A stretch of DNA of 64,000 nucleotides from Stercorarius parasiticus (GCA_013396915.1 VWZL01000715.1:58071-122070); one strand, 5' to 3'; positions 11,461 through 25,559 are shown, counted from the first letter of the stretch. Program-made: numbers and translations. The notes: generated from the letters alone by a model not told the origin.

Positions 11461-14194
11461 TGGCAATTTCTCCTTCCTGGTCCTCACCCTCTCTCTTCAA
11501 AATACCTATAATACAATATTTCTGCATAAAGGACTGGATATGCTGAGAAAAGAAAAAAAAAAAAAGGAATAAGCGATTCTTTGTTCTTCAAATTGTAATG
11601 GATGAAAGCCTGTGCCAGGCATTACACTTTTCGAGCAAAGAGCATATTCGACAATAATGACTGAGCCAATAGACGACTGCAAAGGCAACGTGAGCAAAGT
11701 TTGTCCTGCATCCTTCGGGGAGGCCGGGGCTGCGCAAAGGCTCTTCCCTCCTGCACTGCTAGTTTGAGCCCGCTCAGGTGGGAAACCACTGAAAATTGCT
11801 ACCTCTGTTTGATATCAAGCTCGAAATACCTGGGTAGGCTCAGCCTATTGAGCAATCATGACTCATGAGTGCTGGGCGTGATTCATGTCCATTGTCTGAC
11901 TGCCAGGTAAATGGCTTTGTACCAGTTAAAACTCTCGGAGATTGAGTCTTTCCTTGGCAAGTGGCCGCCTTCTTCACAGGATAACATGGAGAGCATGGGT
12001 TCACTTTGTTGACTGGGGTGTCAGCGTTCAGCCTGCTACCCTGCCCTTTCTGTTACCTGCGCACATTGATTACTTGCCCCGGAAAAGAGCTTCCCTGGCC
12101 TTTTCTTCAGTGTATTGTGGTCATGGTGCTGTGGCTTTTCCTGGAGCTGTTGGGCCTGGCTGTTAGTTATGCTCTGCCGGACAGAAGTAAGGGTGTCAGG
12201 GGGCTTCTCAGGGCACCAGAGGACTCTTTAATGCACTAAAAGACAATTAAAAAATCTGTATACCTGAGGCTTCAGGCTTCCTTTCTATTCAACACAGAAA
12301 GTCCACTTGCAAATAGAGCAGCCTGCCTACTCCCATAGCTTCTGTCACCCCTCCACACATCCTCACAACTCTCCAACATCAAGGTCTTCCTTTGAAGACC
12401 GTGATATTCCTCCCATGGCTATATTTACACAGTATCATCTGAAAGACATGCTTGATGCAGCAATGGTGCATTGCTTTATTTTCAGCAAGTTGTTTGCATT
12501 GCTGCCTCAGTGGAAGGATTTCTTTGCTTCGGTTTTTCAGACTCATAGTCTGTCCTCAATACAACTGATTTCTTCTCAGGCTTGTAAGAAATAAAGGGAT
12601 CTTGGGGTTTAACATTTCAGATGCTCAGCCTGGCCACAGTGTCAGGATAGACAGGTGTACATTATTTTGGAAATTAAAATTTCCATCCTGACAATAAATC
12701 TATATAGTAATTATCTTTATTGCCCTGTATGGTGACCATCTGTAAAGGCAATCTGAACTTAAAAAGGGCATCTCATAAATCAGGTGAGATTTAAAATCTT
12801 CCAATAGTTTGTAAATCTGCCCAGGATTTAGGGATTAATTGAAGAGCAGACAGCTTAATACATTAACCTTTCACCTCTGTGGGCCTGGGTTCAGAAGCTG
12901 ACTTAGGTCAGGAAGTAAAAAATTAGATTGGTGATTTCTTCTCAGTCATTACGAGTGCTGGGGTTCAGGAGAGCCTGGTTATTAGTGCTCACAGCACCCT
13001 GTTCTCTCAGTGAAGGTTTGCTTCGAGGGTTGCACATGTCTTGTCTGCTGCTGGTACTCTATTCCGAGCTCACTAATTTAAGAATAAAGTCAGGTGCCTG
13101 AGGAGACCTGTTAGTGGGATATGGTGGCTGTAAGAGCGGTCAGGAAGCACCAAGGGTGGCCCTATGTGAACACTAAGTGTACTGCCCAGAAGCAGTTTTG
13201 CTCTTAAAATTGAGCTAGTTCATTAAGGGGATTGCATGTATGCTGGCACAGATGAGGACGGTAGGGGACATCCCCATCAGCCCTTCTGCAGCCCTGCTCG
13301 GCCTGGTGGATAGCCTCACTCATTGTTGCTCCCCATGCTCCCACCCCACCGCTCACCCCTGCCCACCTCCCAGGGCTTGCCAAGAAAGCAACCTTACAAG
13401 GAGGCTGGCAGGAGAAGCCGGGGTCAGCAAGCGTCCCTTCATTTCTTTGTCTGCATCTGAACACAATAAAACACAGCAGCATGCAGTAACATGGACCATC
13501 CCTCTCCTGGTTTGCTTTGGCTTCTGGAAGATGGGGACACTGCAGAGGTCCTTGATGTACCCTCAGCCGCATGACGCAGGGTATTTTGTCATTCAGCAAT
13601 GACCCTCAGCAGTCTGTCCTCGCTGACTGGGAGGCAAAGTCCGCTTTACAGGGATGCGCCGTTGGTGAAAGTGAAATGTAGCTGGCGTCCATAAAGGTGA
13701 TGGAGTAGCCCCTCTATGCCTGGCTGGTGGTGGTTGCCCCTCGCCCGTGGCCCCGGCTTGTCAGCAGCGCATTTACTGTGGCTTAGCACTGACTGTGGGT
13801 GGCAAAACACAGAGCAATCTGCACCCGGGATGAGGCTGGGGAAAGGGATTGAGCAATGCAAGTGTCTGCAGCATACATCTCTCTGGGGAGATAACTGCAC
13901 TCCAAATCCCTACTAAAAAGCACCGGATTGGGAAGTCACTTGATGAGACTGTCCCTCTCTGTCAGCGTGCAAGTATCCCTGACTGGATTTATGCTCGTCA
14001 CACCCTTCAGACCACCCTTGAGAAATACCTATGCAAAAATAAAAATCACCCATGACCCTTGGCTTTGACTTTTCGACCTCTCCCTTTCCCCCACACATGC
14101 CCTGTCTGCTCGGGATTTGCCAGCTGACTAACGAGATCGGGTGAGATCTCTGCTTTGAAAGGACATTTGAAAATAATGGGATTTTTTGGAATCC

Positions 14195-14222
14195 ACAAAC
14201 ACACACATGTACACACACAAAA
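14195..14222. repeat. CA-rich microsatellite
   Basis: Two short CA runs are separated by ATGT (ACACACACATGTACACACAC). It is an ordinary dinucleotide repeat. Confidence 0.85.
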
Positions 14223-14589
14223 ATCTACATTTCCTGTGTTGGGTTTTTTTGGTCTGCTTGGAAAGAACATCGTCCTGGGGGGTTTTAACCTTACAAAAAT
14301 GCATTCGTTACTGATGCAGGTCAGGGTGAGATGAAAAGCACACTGTGAAATCCAGTGATAGAAAGCTTAATCATTTATTTTCTTGCCTGGGATCTCTTCG
14401 CTTGTTCCAGCTGGTTCAAAAGCACTTGGAACATATCAACAAGGATTACATGACTGAAAACAAACCTTTGCCAGCAGCAGAACCAGACCGACAGAAACAG
14501 GACAATAGTCTTTTTCATGCCACAGAAATGCTACTGAGCAGCATACAGTTTCATGTGTGCTTCCACTTCCCCTCCCCTCCTGCTTAAAT

Positions 14590-14830
14590 TATGAAATACT
14601 ATTTACTAGCAAACATTATAGTTCACTTTTTAAGTGAATTAATATGATTAAAGGGTTGGTTGGGAAGTGGTGATTGAAGTTCCAACTATTAAAACGCACA
14701 TCAGTGTGCAGGGAAAATAAAAAAAGCACTGAAATTCTTTTCAAACCCAAGCACCAGGTGCGTTAATTACATTTCATTGCATGTTGGTTTATTACTGCGG
14801 TCACTTGTGCCTTATGATCTGCATTAACAC
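14590..14830. promoter_or_regulatory. Candidate conserved non-coding element
   Basis: This AT-rich, CpG-poor stretch contains GTGAATTAATATGATTAAAG near 14634-14653 and a GCGTTAATTAC homeodomain-like word at 14760-14770. A CATTGCATG word follows. No frame is open across it. The call rests on texture and motif content only. Confidence 0.28.
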
Positions 14831-17800
14831 CTGCGTTCTATGGATATCTTGGTATTTCACTAAACAAGATGAATATTGGCCAGATGGTGACTCCAGTAGG
14901 AAGCATTTCACGTAGATTTTCCTGCTCTGCACAGTTGCCTGTAAAGGAATCCTGAATGTCACACCACACCAAAGCAAACCCGAAAGGTACAGCACTAAAT
15001 TTGAGATCAACTGCCTTGGCAGTATATTCACAAAGGATCAGATGATGGCCAGATCCCAGCCTTGTAACCTGGATCTTGCTCATAAACCTCCCACGTGTAG
15101 CACAATGGCATCGTTCGTACCAACATTTCAGCCAGTGGAGTGACCCTGCCCGATGCAAAAACACAATTCCACGGAAAACTGGGTCAGCTCAGGTCTGAAA
15201 CACATAGCAGAGATGACTCAGTGTTTTTTTGGTGTTTGTTTTTTTTTCTCTAGGTTGCATACATGACCTTTCTTCCATAGTACAGGTTAGTTAATGTACA
15301 ACTGGCATCCAGCCCTGGGGAACTGCCACGACAAGGAGTCAGGCCCTAAGCCCAGCCACCCTTTCACCAAAGCAGGGAGCACTTCAGGAGAGGTGGGATG
15401 GGACACAGACCTCACTGGCCTGTTGCTGGCACCGGCTGGATCTTGTTTAACACATCAGGAGTTACTTGCTGACCTGCACAAGAAAAGGCCAACAACTCTC
15501 AAATTTCATGCTGGCGTGGTATTATGTTGTTAAAAACTTGGGCAAACCTTCTAAGCTGTGCAATTGACACCTACCTCAAACCCACACCAACTAGAAAATG
15601 CAGCATCATTGCAGGGCACTCTCCGGTGCCACCTGTGAGCTTTGCTGTCCTTATTTGCTGGTGTTGCAGGACAAGGAGAAGGTTTTGCCCACATGAGTGA
15701 CATTTTTACTGGAGACATGCACATTCATGGCTTCTTTTTGTAATCCTTCACTTGCAAATGTGGGTTGAGCGCTATGTGACCATAACAATTAGAGTGTCAA
15801 TACTAACTGTCATATGATCAGAAGCATTGAGTTTTTATGGACTCCATGGTTCTATAGTGCTCTTGCCTCCCCCTGGGTGCACTGGGAGGAGCTGAGGGGG
15901 TGCAGCCAGTGCTTGTCAGGTCCCTCCTCTGCCCAATCTGCCTGGACCAAGCTGTGACACCTTATTTTCCTCTTAAGGGGGACAGCGGACACATTTTCCC
16001 ACCTCAAGGCAGGTAAAGGTGGGATGCTCTGAGTGTGCTCCTCACAGAACATGGTCCCCGGGCTGCTCCTGCCCTACCTCTGAGAGAGGCCAAGCTGGCA
16101 CGAGGGGACTAAGCAGAAAAAATGCAGCAGGATGGCCTATGGACCACGGCTGGCAGACCAGGATGCGGAGCGGGCACATTGTTTTGAAAATCAGGGGCTT
16201 GTCCTGAGGGCAGAACATCAGCAATATCTGATAGTGGGCTTTCTGAGCACTGTCCTTGAAGAAGGCTCAAAAAAGGCCCCCAAACTAGACATAGTCTCCA
16301 AGTCAACACTCTGATGCATACAGGTGAAGGCAGCAAGTGAATCACGGGGCTGGGCAGCCACTGAGCTTGGCCCCGTGCTCAGGACGGGTGTGGAGCACCC
16401 ATGGACCCATCTGGGTGCTGAGCCCAACCATCCCCGTGCAGGCTGCCGGCAGCTCCTCACCCCCCCGGCCTGCAGGGATGGCCACAGAGCTGGCAGCTGC
16501 CCTCCCTGCCGACAGCCGAGCTCCTCGGGTTGATGACCCTGTTGTTCCCCATAGAGGCGCACAGTACCGGATCCAATCTACGAAAATAAGAAGTCAAAAA
16601 AAAATACAATTTAACTCTCCCACCTTTCCCCCGGGCATGCTTCCCCTCCCCCACCCCGAGCTGCCGTTTTATACAAGACCAATATCTCACTCTTGGAGGA
16701 GTGTAGGCAAATCCTATTACAAGTTGAGATTAACCATCAGTCAGATAACTCACCAGTGCAGAGATCAAATATAAAAGATGTATGTTCTGTGTCATCTGTT
16801 TAGCAACCTTAAATTAGCTCACACGGGTGGATGGTGCTGGCCAAATGGCAGAACATGTGCTGCAAATGGAAATCAGAGTCAAAGTAGAATCCTGTGGGAT
16901 ACCCCCAGCAATTTTAAAGCAGCTATCTTATTACCTAAGCAATTTTCAGGGACAGGCAGAATTCAGACCCAGCCGACAACGCTCTCCGGTCCCACCTTGG
17001 TGAAACTGCTTCATTATTATTTCAGTAGTGCCTGGAGAGCTCTATCTGCTGCTCCAGTTTCTCTGCAAAACCCCTCTCAACAACCCACAACAAAAGACAT
17101 CTCCTGCAAGGATGGGCTTATGGTTTAATTTAAGACGAGGCACAGCAAGTGGAAGTAACAAACAACCAGAGGGACTAGAAGGGAGAGGGCTGATGGAAAT
17201 GGTGGAAAGCACCTGTCCCTGGAGTCCCTGTATGTGTACACACACATACAACGTACAGATTAATGTGTGCACAGAGGCTTCAGAAGCCCCTTAACCTGAA
17301 TATAAGATATCCAGAAATAATTGATTAGAAAAATGTACGCATGGAGTGGAGGGCTGGAGGATGGGAGAGACCTGCCTTGCTCTCTGCTGAGGAAGCAACA
17401 TACATGGGTGGGTTTGACTCGGGATTTTTCATACCATGAGCAGCTTTGGGGTCCGTAGGCAGTTCTCTTACCAAGTCACATACCTGACTGAAAACTCTCT
17501 TTTTTCTCAGCATACACAGTATATTCATTTGACCTCACGGCCTTGGTCTGGGGAGCAGGAGAAATAAAAGGAATCTGCAAAGTGGCCTTGATGGTGGCTT
17601 TGGGTGAGCGGCACACAAAAGCCGGGCACGGGGCCGACTGACATGCCACCGAGAGGGATGTGCATCGTCCTGCCAGCCACATAGGGGTCCTCAGGCCCTC
17701 GGCAAACCCTCCTCGGCAGGGCCTGGTGAGGAGCGCCTTTGGAAGGAGAGGGAAGCCATTAAGGAGATAGGTGGACTCCCAGCTGGAACAAAGCATGAGG

Positions 17801-20800
17801 GGGTTTTCTCGCAGCCACGTGCTCTTTGCTGCCTGGGGCATGATGGCAACCAAGCCGGGAAGCAAACGGAATGACAGCCAAATTCACCCTAAAGGGATAT
17901 GGGGTTTTGTATATTGTTTAAAAATTTAGTATTTCTTTTAAGTCTTGCTAAACAACTACTGCATGGCCTTATTTCTTGTAGAAACCCCAACCAGTTCCCA
18001 GCTCCAGCAAGCCTTACCCACGCCTGTGGGTGAGGAGGTTCAGCCTGGCAAACCCACAGGGGAATCAGCATGTCCTGCACCTCTCCTGGGGATGTAAAGG
18101 GGGCTGTGGGGGACAGTTTTAGGCCAGTTTCTCCCTTTTCCTAAGGGAAACTAGGTGTACTGAGCCCATCTCTCTTCTTCCAGCAACCTGGCATCACAGT
18201 TACAGCAGGAAACAGATTGTTCAGGCACACGTAACTCAAGAAGGATACTCTGAAAGTGAAAAACAATTTGCAGAGGTACTGATGGCAGCAGGATGCTTTG
18301 AACATTTCCAGGTTTGTGTTTGCTCAGGGCTTGGGGATTCTCAGTGGAGGCACAGTAATGCCATTGAAGTGCAAACCACTACGAAGGGGACTGTTGTAAT
18401 CAAAACCAAGTGCTTGTTTGGAAGCAATGTCTTTAGAAGCAAAGGAGTAGTTTTGAAGAGGTCACTTCCAAAAAGAATAATCAAAATTCCTCTGGGTCAA
18501 CAGCAGCATGCGCATTACTCTCAGATGAGATTCCTCCTTATCTTCCAGTCCCTAGGAGCACGCAACGTGTAGGAGTTTCTCCTGCAACCCTGACAGTATG
18601 TACTAAAAATTCACTTTGAAAAAAGAGCATCTCCGGTAATGTCTACAGGCTTTTGACTTTGCTCTTTCCTTCAAACACCACTCGTGATGCTGAGCACTCA
18701 TTCTCTTGGCCTATTTGTTCCTGGCAAACAAAGAGCAAATTCCCCTGGGTACAGCAATCCATTTTTAACACGCTGTAATTATTTAGAAAAATGTTTTGAT
18801 AGGAGCAGTGAAAAACTGGGGCATTTCAGGTGTCCCTGAGAAAGTTCTCGGAGCACTGTGTGAAACGGGGACATGGAGTCTCTTTATTTATGGCACTACC
18901 CAAAAAAAAAAAAAAAAAGTCCACCTTTTCATCTGTGGCTTTTGCATCTATTTGCAAGTCATTGAACAGCCCCTTTGGCCTGTCATCTCCAAGCGCAGAA
19001 GGCACGAAACTCCTGGGGGTCCACTCCAAAATGGGCAGGGAAGGGAGAAGACAAGGACTCTGCTCCATGAGCATTGTCAGTGGGGCAGGTCTGGAAAACT
19101 GTCCCTTTCTGAGCTATTGTCTCCTTCCGTCCTCCCAAAATCTATGGGACTTCATATGTTAATGTACCCTTTTGGGAAGCCCTCTGATGGAAGACATTGT
19201 GGCAGAAAATGTCAGGGTTCTTAGCAGGAGACTCGCAGCGCTATGAGTTATATGGCCCAAAGGCACACGAGCTTGATACAGGCAGGGAGATGTGTCTCCT
19301 GCCATCCTCTGGCCAGCTGAGAATGTCAGGGATGAAACCTGGAAGCTAAATGTCAATTCAATTTTGCCACAAGGGCGTATTTGTCTTTGAAGCAAGCACG
19401 GGCAGAAAACCACCCGGACCAAGGCTGCGCGGTCAGTGGGGCAGCCTGCTCACACGCTGCCTGCCAGCTCCGAAACCTGTCACCTCCCTCTTCTCTTTCA
19501 TCCCCAAATATTCTTGTTCAGTGTCTGTGACGCTGCTTTGTGCCTATCTGTAAGGGTGAGCCACCAGCATTGAAAAGGTAAGTAGTAGATGTCGGTTGCA
19601 GGGGGCATTGTGCTGAAGGAGGAGGTGTGGGAAGGATGTAAATGCAAGCAACGGAAGAAGAAAATTAAACAGAAAGGAAAGAGTTACAGCTCAGTTGTCC
19701 TCAAAGGACCCGTTATCTTTCAGGGAGTAAGTACAAGTGAAATAAAGGGGGAAAAAAACATACTCAGCATATTCACTGCCATCTCCTGGTGGACAGAGAA
19801 ACAGCCCTATCCCGCCCTGCCCCACCGGCTGCCAGAATGTTAGAGCATTTTTATTTCTTCAGTCACTGTAGAACCACAGACTCAAACGGCAATGTTAGGA
19901 AAAGGCACTATGTATTTTGGAAGTGCACTGCATGCTATGAGCAAAAGAGCATCAGGCCACCTGGGGTGTGCTGAAACCAAGGACAAAATCCCCCATCCTG
20001 GGGTGCGAGCTGGGTCCATCTCGGTGTTGGCCATCAACACTTACAACACCTCTGCTACAGTGCCTCTGTGGCAGGAATGATGTATCGCCCAGAATTACAG
20101 ACCTGTTAGGAAGTTTTTCAGACTTTACATATAATTTGTTGTTTAGACAAATCCTCAAGTGCAATCAAAGCCTGAGGAAATGTTAAAAAAGAAAATGAAA
20201 TGGGCCAGGATGGATAAATTGTGGTACCTGCAGATCAACGTATGACCATTCCCAGCAAAACAACTGGTTCTGTGGGTTCATACTAATCAAAATTAGTCAC
20301 TCTTTTTCACAGTACATTTCATGCAAGAATAAAAAGATTTTATAGATGCAGAAAGCAACGTACGCAGGAAAGCAGTGCAGGGCTGCAGGGCACAAGCCCA
20401 GAAGAAAGCCCAGGTTGCCCCAGCTCCCCACCGCGGGGCCAGCATCTCCCCCTGCCTTTGCTCCTCCTTCCCAGCTAATGCTCTGGAAACTACAGCGTCA
20501 GGACCTGAGATCAAAGCCAGGGAGGGAAGATTTGACTTTGCCCCAAGAAAGGGATTAAAGGAAGTAAAGTATTTGAAAATAGAGTTCAGCCAAGATACTG
20601 GTGATTTGACACAGTTTTTGAAGGAGGAGCTTTGGCCCCTTCCCCTGCCCTGCGGAAGCAGGTTGCAGGCAGCCTTCCCTGCCTGGCTCCCGAAAGCGTC
20701 ACTCAGCAGTTTTAAGTATGTCACCACCAGAATCAGTCTCTCCTTTTAAAAGTGAACCTTTGAAAAGACACCTCTTCAGTGACGCAGCATGGCAAAGCGG

Positions 20801-21199
20801 GCCCATGGCACGCGGAGCCATTTTAAAGCTTCCATGTTCGCCTGCATCTGATGGAGCTGGTATTTCAGCTGTCAGGAGCTGAAACCTAACTCACAGTGGC
20901 ATTGGAGAGGAAATGTTGTGACAGCTTTTATTTCTGGTGAAATACACCAAAGAGAGACAGAGTCAGGCGACCGGGTGCAGAAGGAAAAGAGCAGGCAAAA
21001 AAGCGGATTTGAGCTGAGGGAAAGGTCCTGTAGCAGTTTTCCAGAATTGCCTTTTCTCTCTCTTGCTGTTTTCAATGTTTCCCTTCTGCCTACTTTAGCC
21101 CCTGGAAAAAAATACAGAGAACCTTTTAAAAGAGAAGATAAATCCTTTCTTTAGTGAGATGTAGGTTACTGATATCTGTCTGGTTATAAAACCAAACCG
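14831..21199. other. Single-copy non-coding DNA
   Basis: No gene was recognised in this 6.4-kb stretch. Two T-runs, near 15222-15228 and 15240-15248, precede CTCTAGGTTGC, an acceptor-like sequence with no open exon after it. Opposed frames occur at 16218-16774 (114 and 145 codons) in GC-richer DNA. A 17-A run is at 18902-18918. Frames at 17476-17865, 18796-19224 and 20293-20749 are likewise unrecognised. A TATCTCCTGGTGGAC-like segment near 19780 weakly resembles a CTCF core but is off in spacing. Confidence 0.65.
18902..18918. repeat. Poly-A run
   Basis: About 17 consecutive A residues. No retrocopy could be recognised upstream on the plus strand, so it is listed as a simple repeat only. Confidence 0.9.
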
Positions 21200-22080
21200 A
21201 GATCTCTAGCTCAGGAAAATTCCAGTGCGGAGAAAAGCAGATTTCCTTTGGTTTGCTGCCATAGGTTGGGTTGCATCTCTTCCATACGTGGACAGGACAG
21301 CATCGTTCATCAGGAACCCCAGTATTTCAGCCTCTCCTTTTTGCAGCAGGAGAGCCTGCCCCAGCGCTGGGGCAGTGCCAGCCCAACACCACCACGAAAA
21401 GGTTTGTCCAGGCAAGGACTGGCGGGGTCCCCCGGTGTCCCACACCAAGCCCTCGCATGGAGCTGGACTTGGGCACCTGGCACCCGGGGACCATGAGCAG
21501 TGTCCACCTCTAGCCATGCACACACACACACATGCATAACTTATGCCTGATGCTCACCCTCTAGTGACTCTTCCCTCCATGCGCTGTCTTGAGGCAGGTG
21601 GACACCAGCCATGCACCAGCCTGGGTTTCTCAGAGCACTGCTCCAAGAGCCCTGCTAATGAGCAGGCTGTTTGGGAAATCTCTTTTCTCGGTTGCACCGG
21701 CTTCCCTAGAGAGGAGGTGCAATTTGGCATGTTGTGGTGGCACTAAAACACCTGATCTTCCCTGTCCTCCCTCTGGGCTGTCACCAGCTGATGTCCCCAG
21801 ACCAGAGTGGGTTTGCTACCCAACTGCACGCAGCCACCTCCCAGTGGTGTGGCTGTGCCAGCACGAGGCATATGCCCTCCCAGAGAGGCACGGGTTGGTC
21901 CCGGAGCTGCTCCCACTGAGGGACCTGTGCCAGGCCCTGCACCACACAGAGCAGCAGAGGAACATCTGTGCCTCCAAAAGCTGAGGCACAGTGCCCAGGC
22001 TGGAGCCGAGGCCGGCTGCAAGGTGGCCATTCATCATCAGATCTTCCAGCACGCTGATCTGCTCCCAGCAAGAGGATCTG
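21200..22080. other. GC-richer block with overlapping chance frames on both strands
   Basis: This block is visibly richer in G and C than its neighbours. It holds several overlapping stop-free frames: 21225-21539 and 21589-21984 on the plus strand, and 21206-21529 and 21781-22071 on the minus strand. Because stop codons are AT-rich, long frames are expected in such DNA. None shows a family motif, and no CpG island is evident. A short CA repeat at 21519-21533 lies inside. An unrecognised exon cannot be excluded. Confidence 0.6.
21519..21533. repeat. Short CA microsatellite
   Basis: About seven CA units (GCACACACACACACATGC). It is a simple dinucleotide repeat inside a GC-richer block. Confidence 0.85.
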
Positions 22081-25000
22081 GTGACTTTAGCACTAGAGTT
22101 TTTCTAATGCATGGCATTTTGAGAGCTAGCTAGTACACGCAGTTGTGCTGGCAGGTCTGAGAAGCTAATGAATTTTAGGAAACAAAAGGAGAAGAGAAAA
22201 ACCTTTCAGCTCTTCAGCTACTCCAAAGTCTCTTTAGAGTCCAGTGATGCCACCGCAGTTCTGATCTGATTAGTGTTTTCCATCCCTTTTGCTTATTTTG
22301 CACAATTACAATTGCTTTTGTAAGCACTGGGCAGAGATGAAGATACCACAGATCTTAAAAGAACAAATGATATATTGCTAATTTCTAAGCATTAAAGAGA
22401 GAGGTCACATCTGCATGATTAGGTTAATTCCTGAAACCCCTGCTCGTACCATAGAGCTACCTCAATTAATTAAGCTACAACACAAGAATGGATACTACAA
22501 ATACAGTAACTGTCAGCATTCATCATGTAATTCATCTTACAGTTCCTGGGTTACTTGCACTTGTGGAGAAAATACCTTTTTGCACTCATTTGTTTAGCTA
22601 TTCATAAATATTTCAGAAGTCTAAGCTCATTTCTGTTGGCTGTGCTATAGTTTGTTGCTCCTTCTGTTTTACAGAAGGCTTTCATCTTGATTTCAGACAG
22701 AGATATACATCTTGTAGGCTATTGAGAGAAAGATGTCTCTGGGTTACGTTACAGATATGCCAGAGCAATTAATCTCTTTGAAGAAAGATGGACTGGTCAA
22801 CAAAGTTTTCTTCTGAAGACCGAGATCTGGTCAGAACAAGGAGTTGTCATGCCAGTGCAGCGCGAGGGGTGCTCAGGCATCTTGCTTAGATGAACAGCCA
22901 AGATGAGGTGCTCCAGAAGGCAATACTGGTTATTTCATAGTGGGAAGAATGGTATTTGTTGCATATGGAGAGATCATTTTTGCTCTCCTGTCAGCTAACA
23001 GGATGCATATGCTCAACTAAGAAGGTCAGTAGTCTCAATCCTTATTCCTATAGGGATGCAACCATGCATATCATTTCTGCCTGTGTTGCTATGGGATCAG
23101 TAAACTCTGATCTCCGAAGCTTTTATCCTCGCTGATATCTTGTGGTCATAAACTCCGTAGGAGTGTTATTAGAGCTCCCCTTCTCTGTTTATGGTGACTG
23201 AGTAAAAAGAAACAGCTACTTTATATGGTTCATTATTTTGTATGCCATCCTCGTGCCCTCCCCTTGCCAATTTTACCTCAACGGCTGCTGCTGCATGGTT
23301 CTCAAGAGGGGTAGAAATGAGGCTGTCGACCTGCGCAGGAAAGACAACTCCTTGGTTTACACTTCAAGAGATGCCCAGCAAACCCAGGGGAATGGAGAGT
23401 GAGGGGAAGACAGGAGGAAAATGTGGGAATGCAGGTGTATGGAAAATAGTGAGGAAAGGCCTGGGAGGGTTGGGAGGAGAGTGGGTACAAAGGGGTGGGG
23501 GGGTATGGAGGCCCTGTCCCAGCGGCTGCAGAGGAGGCACCTCTGCTTTGAGGACTCTAGATGAAGGGGGAGGCTCCATATCAGCCCACAGCCCCGCAGA
23601 GCACATTGTTGGGGTGCGACCGAGCAGGGCACTTCCTTGTCAATCACCTACATGCTCAAGTGCATGGCCAGGACACGCTGCCTCCATGCAGCTTTGCAGG
23701 CCGGCGTAGGTCCTTCCCTCAGAGATAAAACAGATAAATCTGCCCCTCCAGAGTGGCAGGAGGGGCCCCAAAGAGCCACTGCATCCCTCACAGTGCATGG
23801 CTGATACTTCACCTCCTCCACAAAAACAACGCTGCTGCAATGCTCCCTGACAAGTGCCAGTCTCCAACCAGCCAGTTACAAGCCAACAATCTTGCTTCAT
23901 ATATTGCAAAGAGCCCTCAGTTTAGTGTTGTTCTGCACTGTGCATAGACACATACTTTTTTCCACAGATTTTTTTTATCTACAGATTATGTATAGCCACT
24001 CTCACCAGCTGATGAGTGTGCTCTTTGTTGCCTGATCCCTCCCTCACTCAAGCTGAAGATGGACCAGCTTTGTTTTGGGATAACAGGACTCCAGCCATGC
24101 TTGCAGGTCTGGATGATGCCCACCAAACCAGGCCCATGGCACATGAACTTTCTACCCTGGAGGTTTTGACTCTTTATTTTTTGCCGTGTGGCTAGCTCAA
24201 AGATGTCTCAATAGCTGATCTGAACTCCTAGACGTTGCTACAATACCGCTGCCGAACAAAGGCAGGCTTTGATTTATGCAGTGAAAACAGTGTGGGTGGA
24301 AATGTCTCAGGATTCAACAGCCTGTCTGTTCTAAAGCTTATCCTTAGTCCCCGTAAATCATGTTCATATTAAAAGCCAGCTTGGAGCAGCAAGAATAAAT
24401 TGGGGCATTCCGTGTCCCCCCTGTGTCCTCATGCCATCCTCCAGCCCAACACTGAGCTCACATCTTCCAGTGGGATGTAGCATTTCCAAGCTTTCATGTG
24501 AGAATATGTTGTGCTCCCATTTTGGGTTTGCGAGACAGACACAAAAACCACTGCAGTTCCTGTTTTTGCAGAATGAATTTGCTTTAACCCAATAGTTTGT
24601 TTAATTTACCGAAGCTGTAGCTGTAACACCTGCAAGGCACATCCTCGTATAATTTTCCAATAGGCAGGAAAGAATCCAATAGGGAAATGAGTTTCCTTTT
24701 TTTCTCTTTCTTTTTTGGTGTAGCAAAGCTGCTTTTCAGTAAAGATGCCAAAAATTTCTCTGCCCAAACAGTGAGTTTAGTGTGTTTGGCTTTGGGATGT
24801 GAATATTTTTACACAGCTTCTAATCTGCTGTTATTTAGTAACAGTTTTTACAGGGTTATTTTCCTGCGGTACTTGGAGATTGCAGATGGTTCACAAAGAT
24901 TTTTAGCAACTTTTTGACTGGCCTGTTCTTTACCATGTGCATTTGTGCTTGAAAAACTGAGGGAAAATTGGGCTGGGGGATAGAAAGCCTTTAACTCTCC

Positions 25001-25559
25001 CGGCTATATAGAAAAGGTTGAAAATATGGGCTGATTTCATCCGTAAGATTCAAAAGCCAGAAGGAAAATGAGGACTCCCGCATTTATTGTATTTAACATT
25101 TTATCATTTGGGGTTGGGAATAGCTGAATTCATGAATTTTGAATGTTTGGAAGTGCTCTTGTTATAATGATAGCTTAAATCAAATGTAAGTAGCAATAAT
25201 CAAATCTGTTTTCGGGAGCTCATAGACAAAGAAAAAAAAGTTAAATTGCTTGTAAATGTGCAAATGAAGGCTTTCCAAATGACCAGATGAGTGAGAGAGA
25301 CAAAAGAATGACGCAAAATACATTTAAATTGTGGGACTGCAAACAGTTTGATCATATATTCCAGGCATGTCTGACCAAAGCAGTTACTATAAACCCTCGA
25401 TACAAAAATGAAACGCACAGCAGAGGTCTGCACATCTACTGCTGAAAATCAGACACCTCTTTTGACAAATGCCTGCCTTTTTGGCTGGAGTAATGTTCAC
25501 TTCAAAGGCTAAACAAAAGAATGATTCACAATAAAAACAACATCCTTAAATTTTCAGAG
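22081..25559. other. Single-copy non-coding DNA
   Basis: No gene was recognised. The region is AT-rich to about 23230. It then has a G-rich patch on the plus strand (23390-23590) containing the G-quadruplex motif, and becomes AT-rich again from 24500. Frames at 23242-23709 are open on both strands through the G-rich patch and are attributed to composition. A TATATAG word lies at 25005-25011 with no gene after it. Confidence 0.65.
23463..23503 (+). other. G-quadruplex-forming motif
   Basis: Repeated G-tracts occur within about 40 bp: GGGAGGG at 23463, GGG at 23472 and GGG at 23483, then GGGG-T-GGGGGGG at 23492-23503. The last part satisfies the G3+N1-7 rule for an intramolecular quadruplex. 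Such motifs can affect replication or transcription, but no nearby promoter was identified. Confidence 0.6.

Larger units (their letters stand above)
11009..14589. other. Single-copy non-coding DNA
   Basis: The left part (11040-11460) is AT-rich and listed as a candidate regulatory block. A 14-A run lies near 11550-11565. At 13204-13602 the two strands carry opposed frames of 131 and 120 codons in a GC-richer patch. A CA-rich stretch occurs at 14195-14222. No gene family was recognised in any frame. Confidence 0.65.

Noticed and set aside
19775..19800. CTCF-like word in CTGCCATCTCCTGGTGGACA
   Set aside because: The spacing within the core is off by bases compared with the consensus, unlike the site at 29735.
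21553..21572. Reverse CTCF-like word (CCCTCTAGTGACTC)
   Set aside because: Only a partial core match; too weak to list as a site.
21206..22133. Cluster of overlapping frames that could suggest a coding exon
   Set aside because: GC-richer DNA lacks stops in several frames at once on both strands; no single frame stands out and none is recognised.
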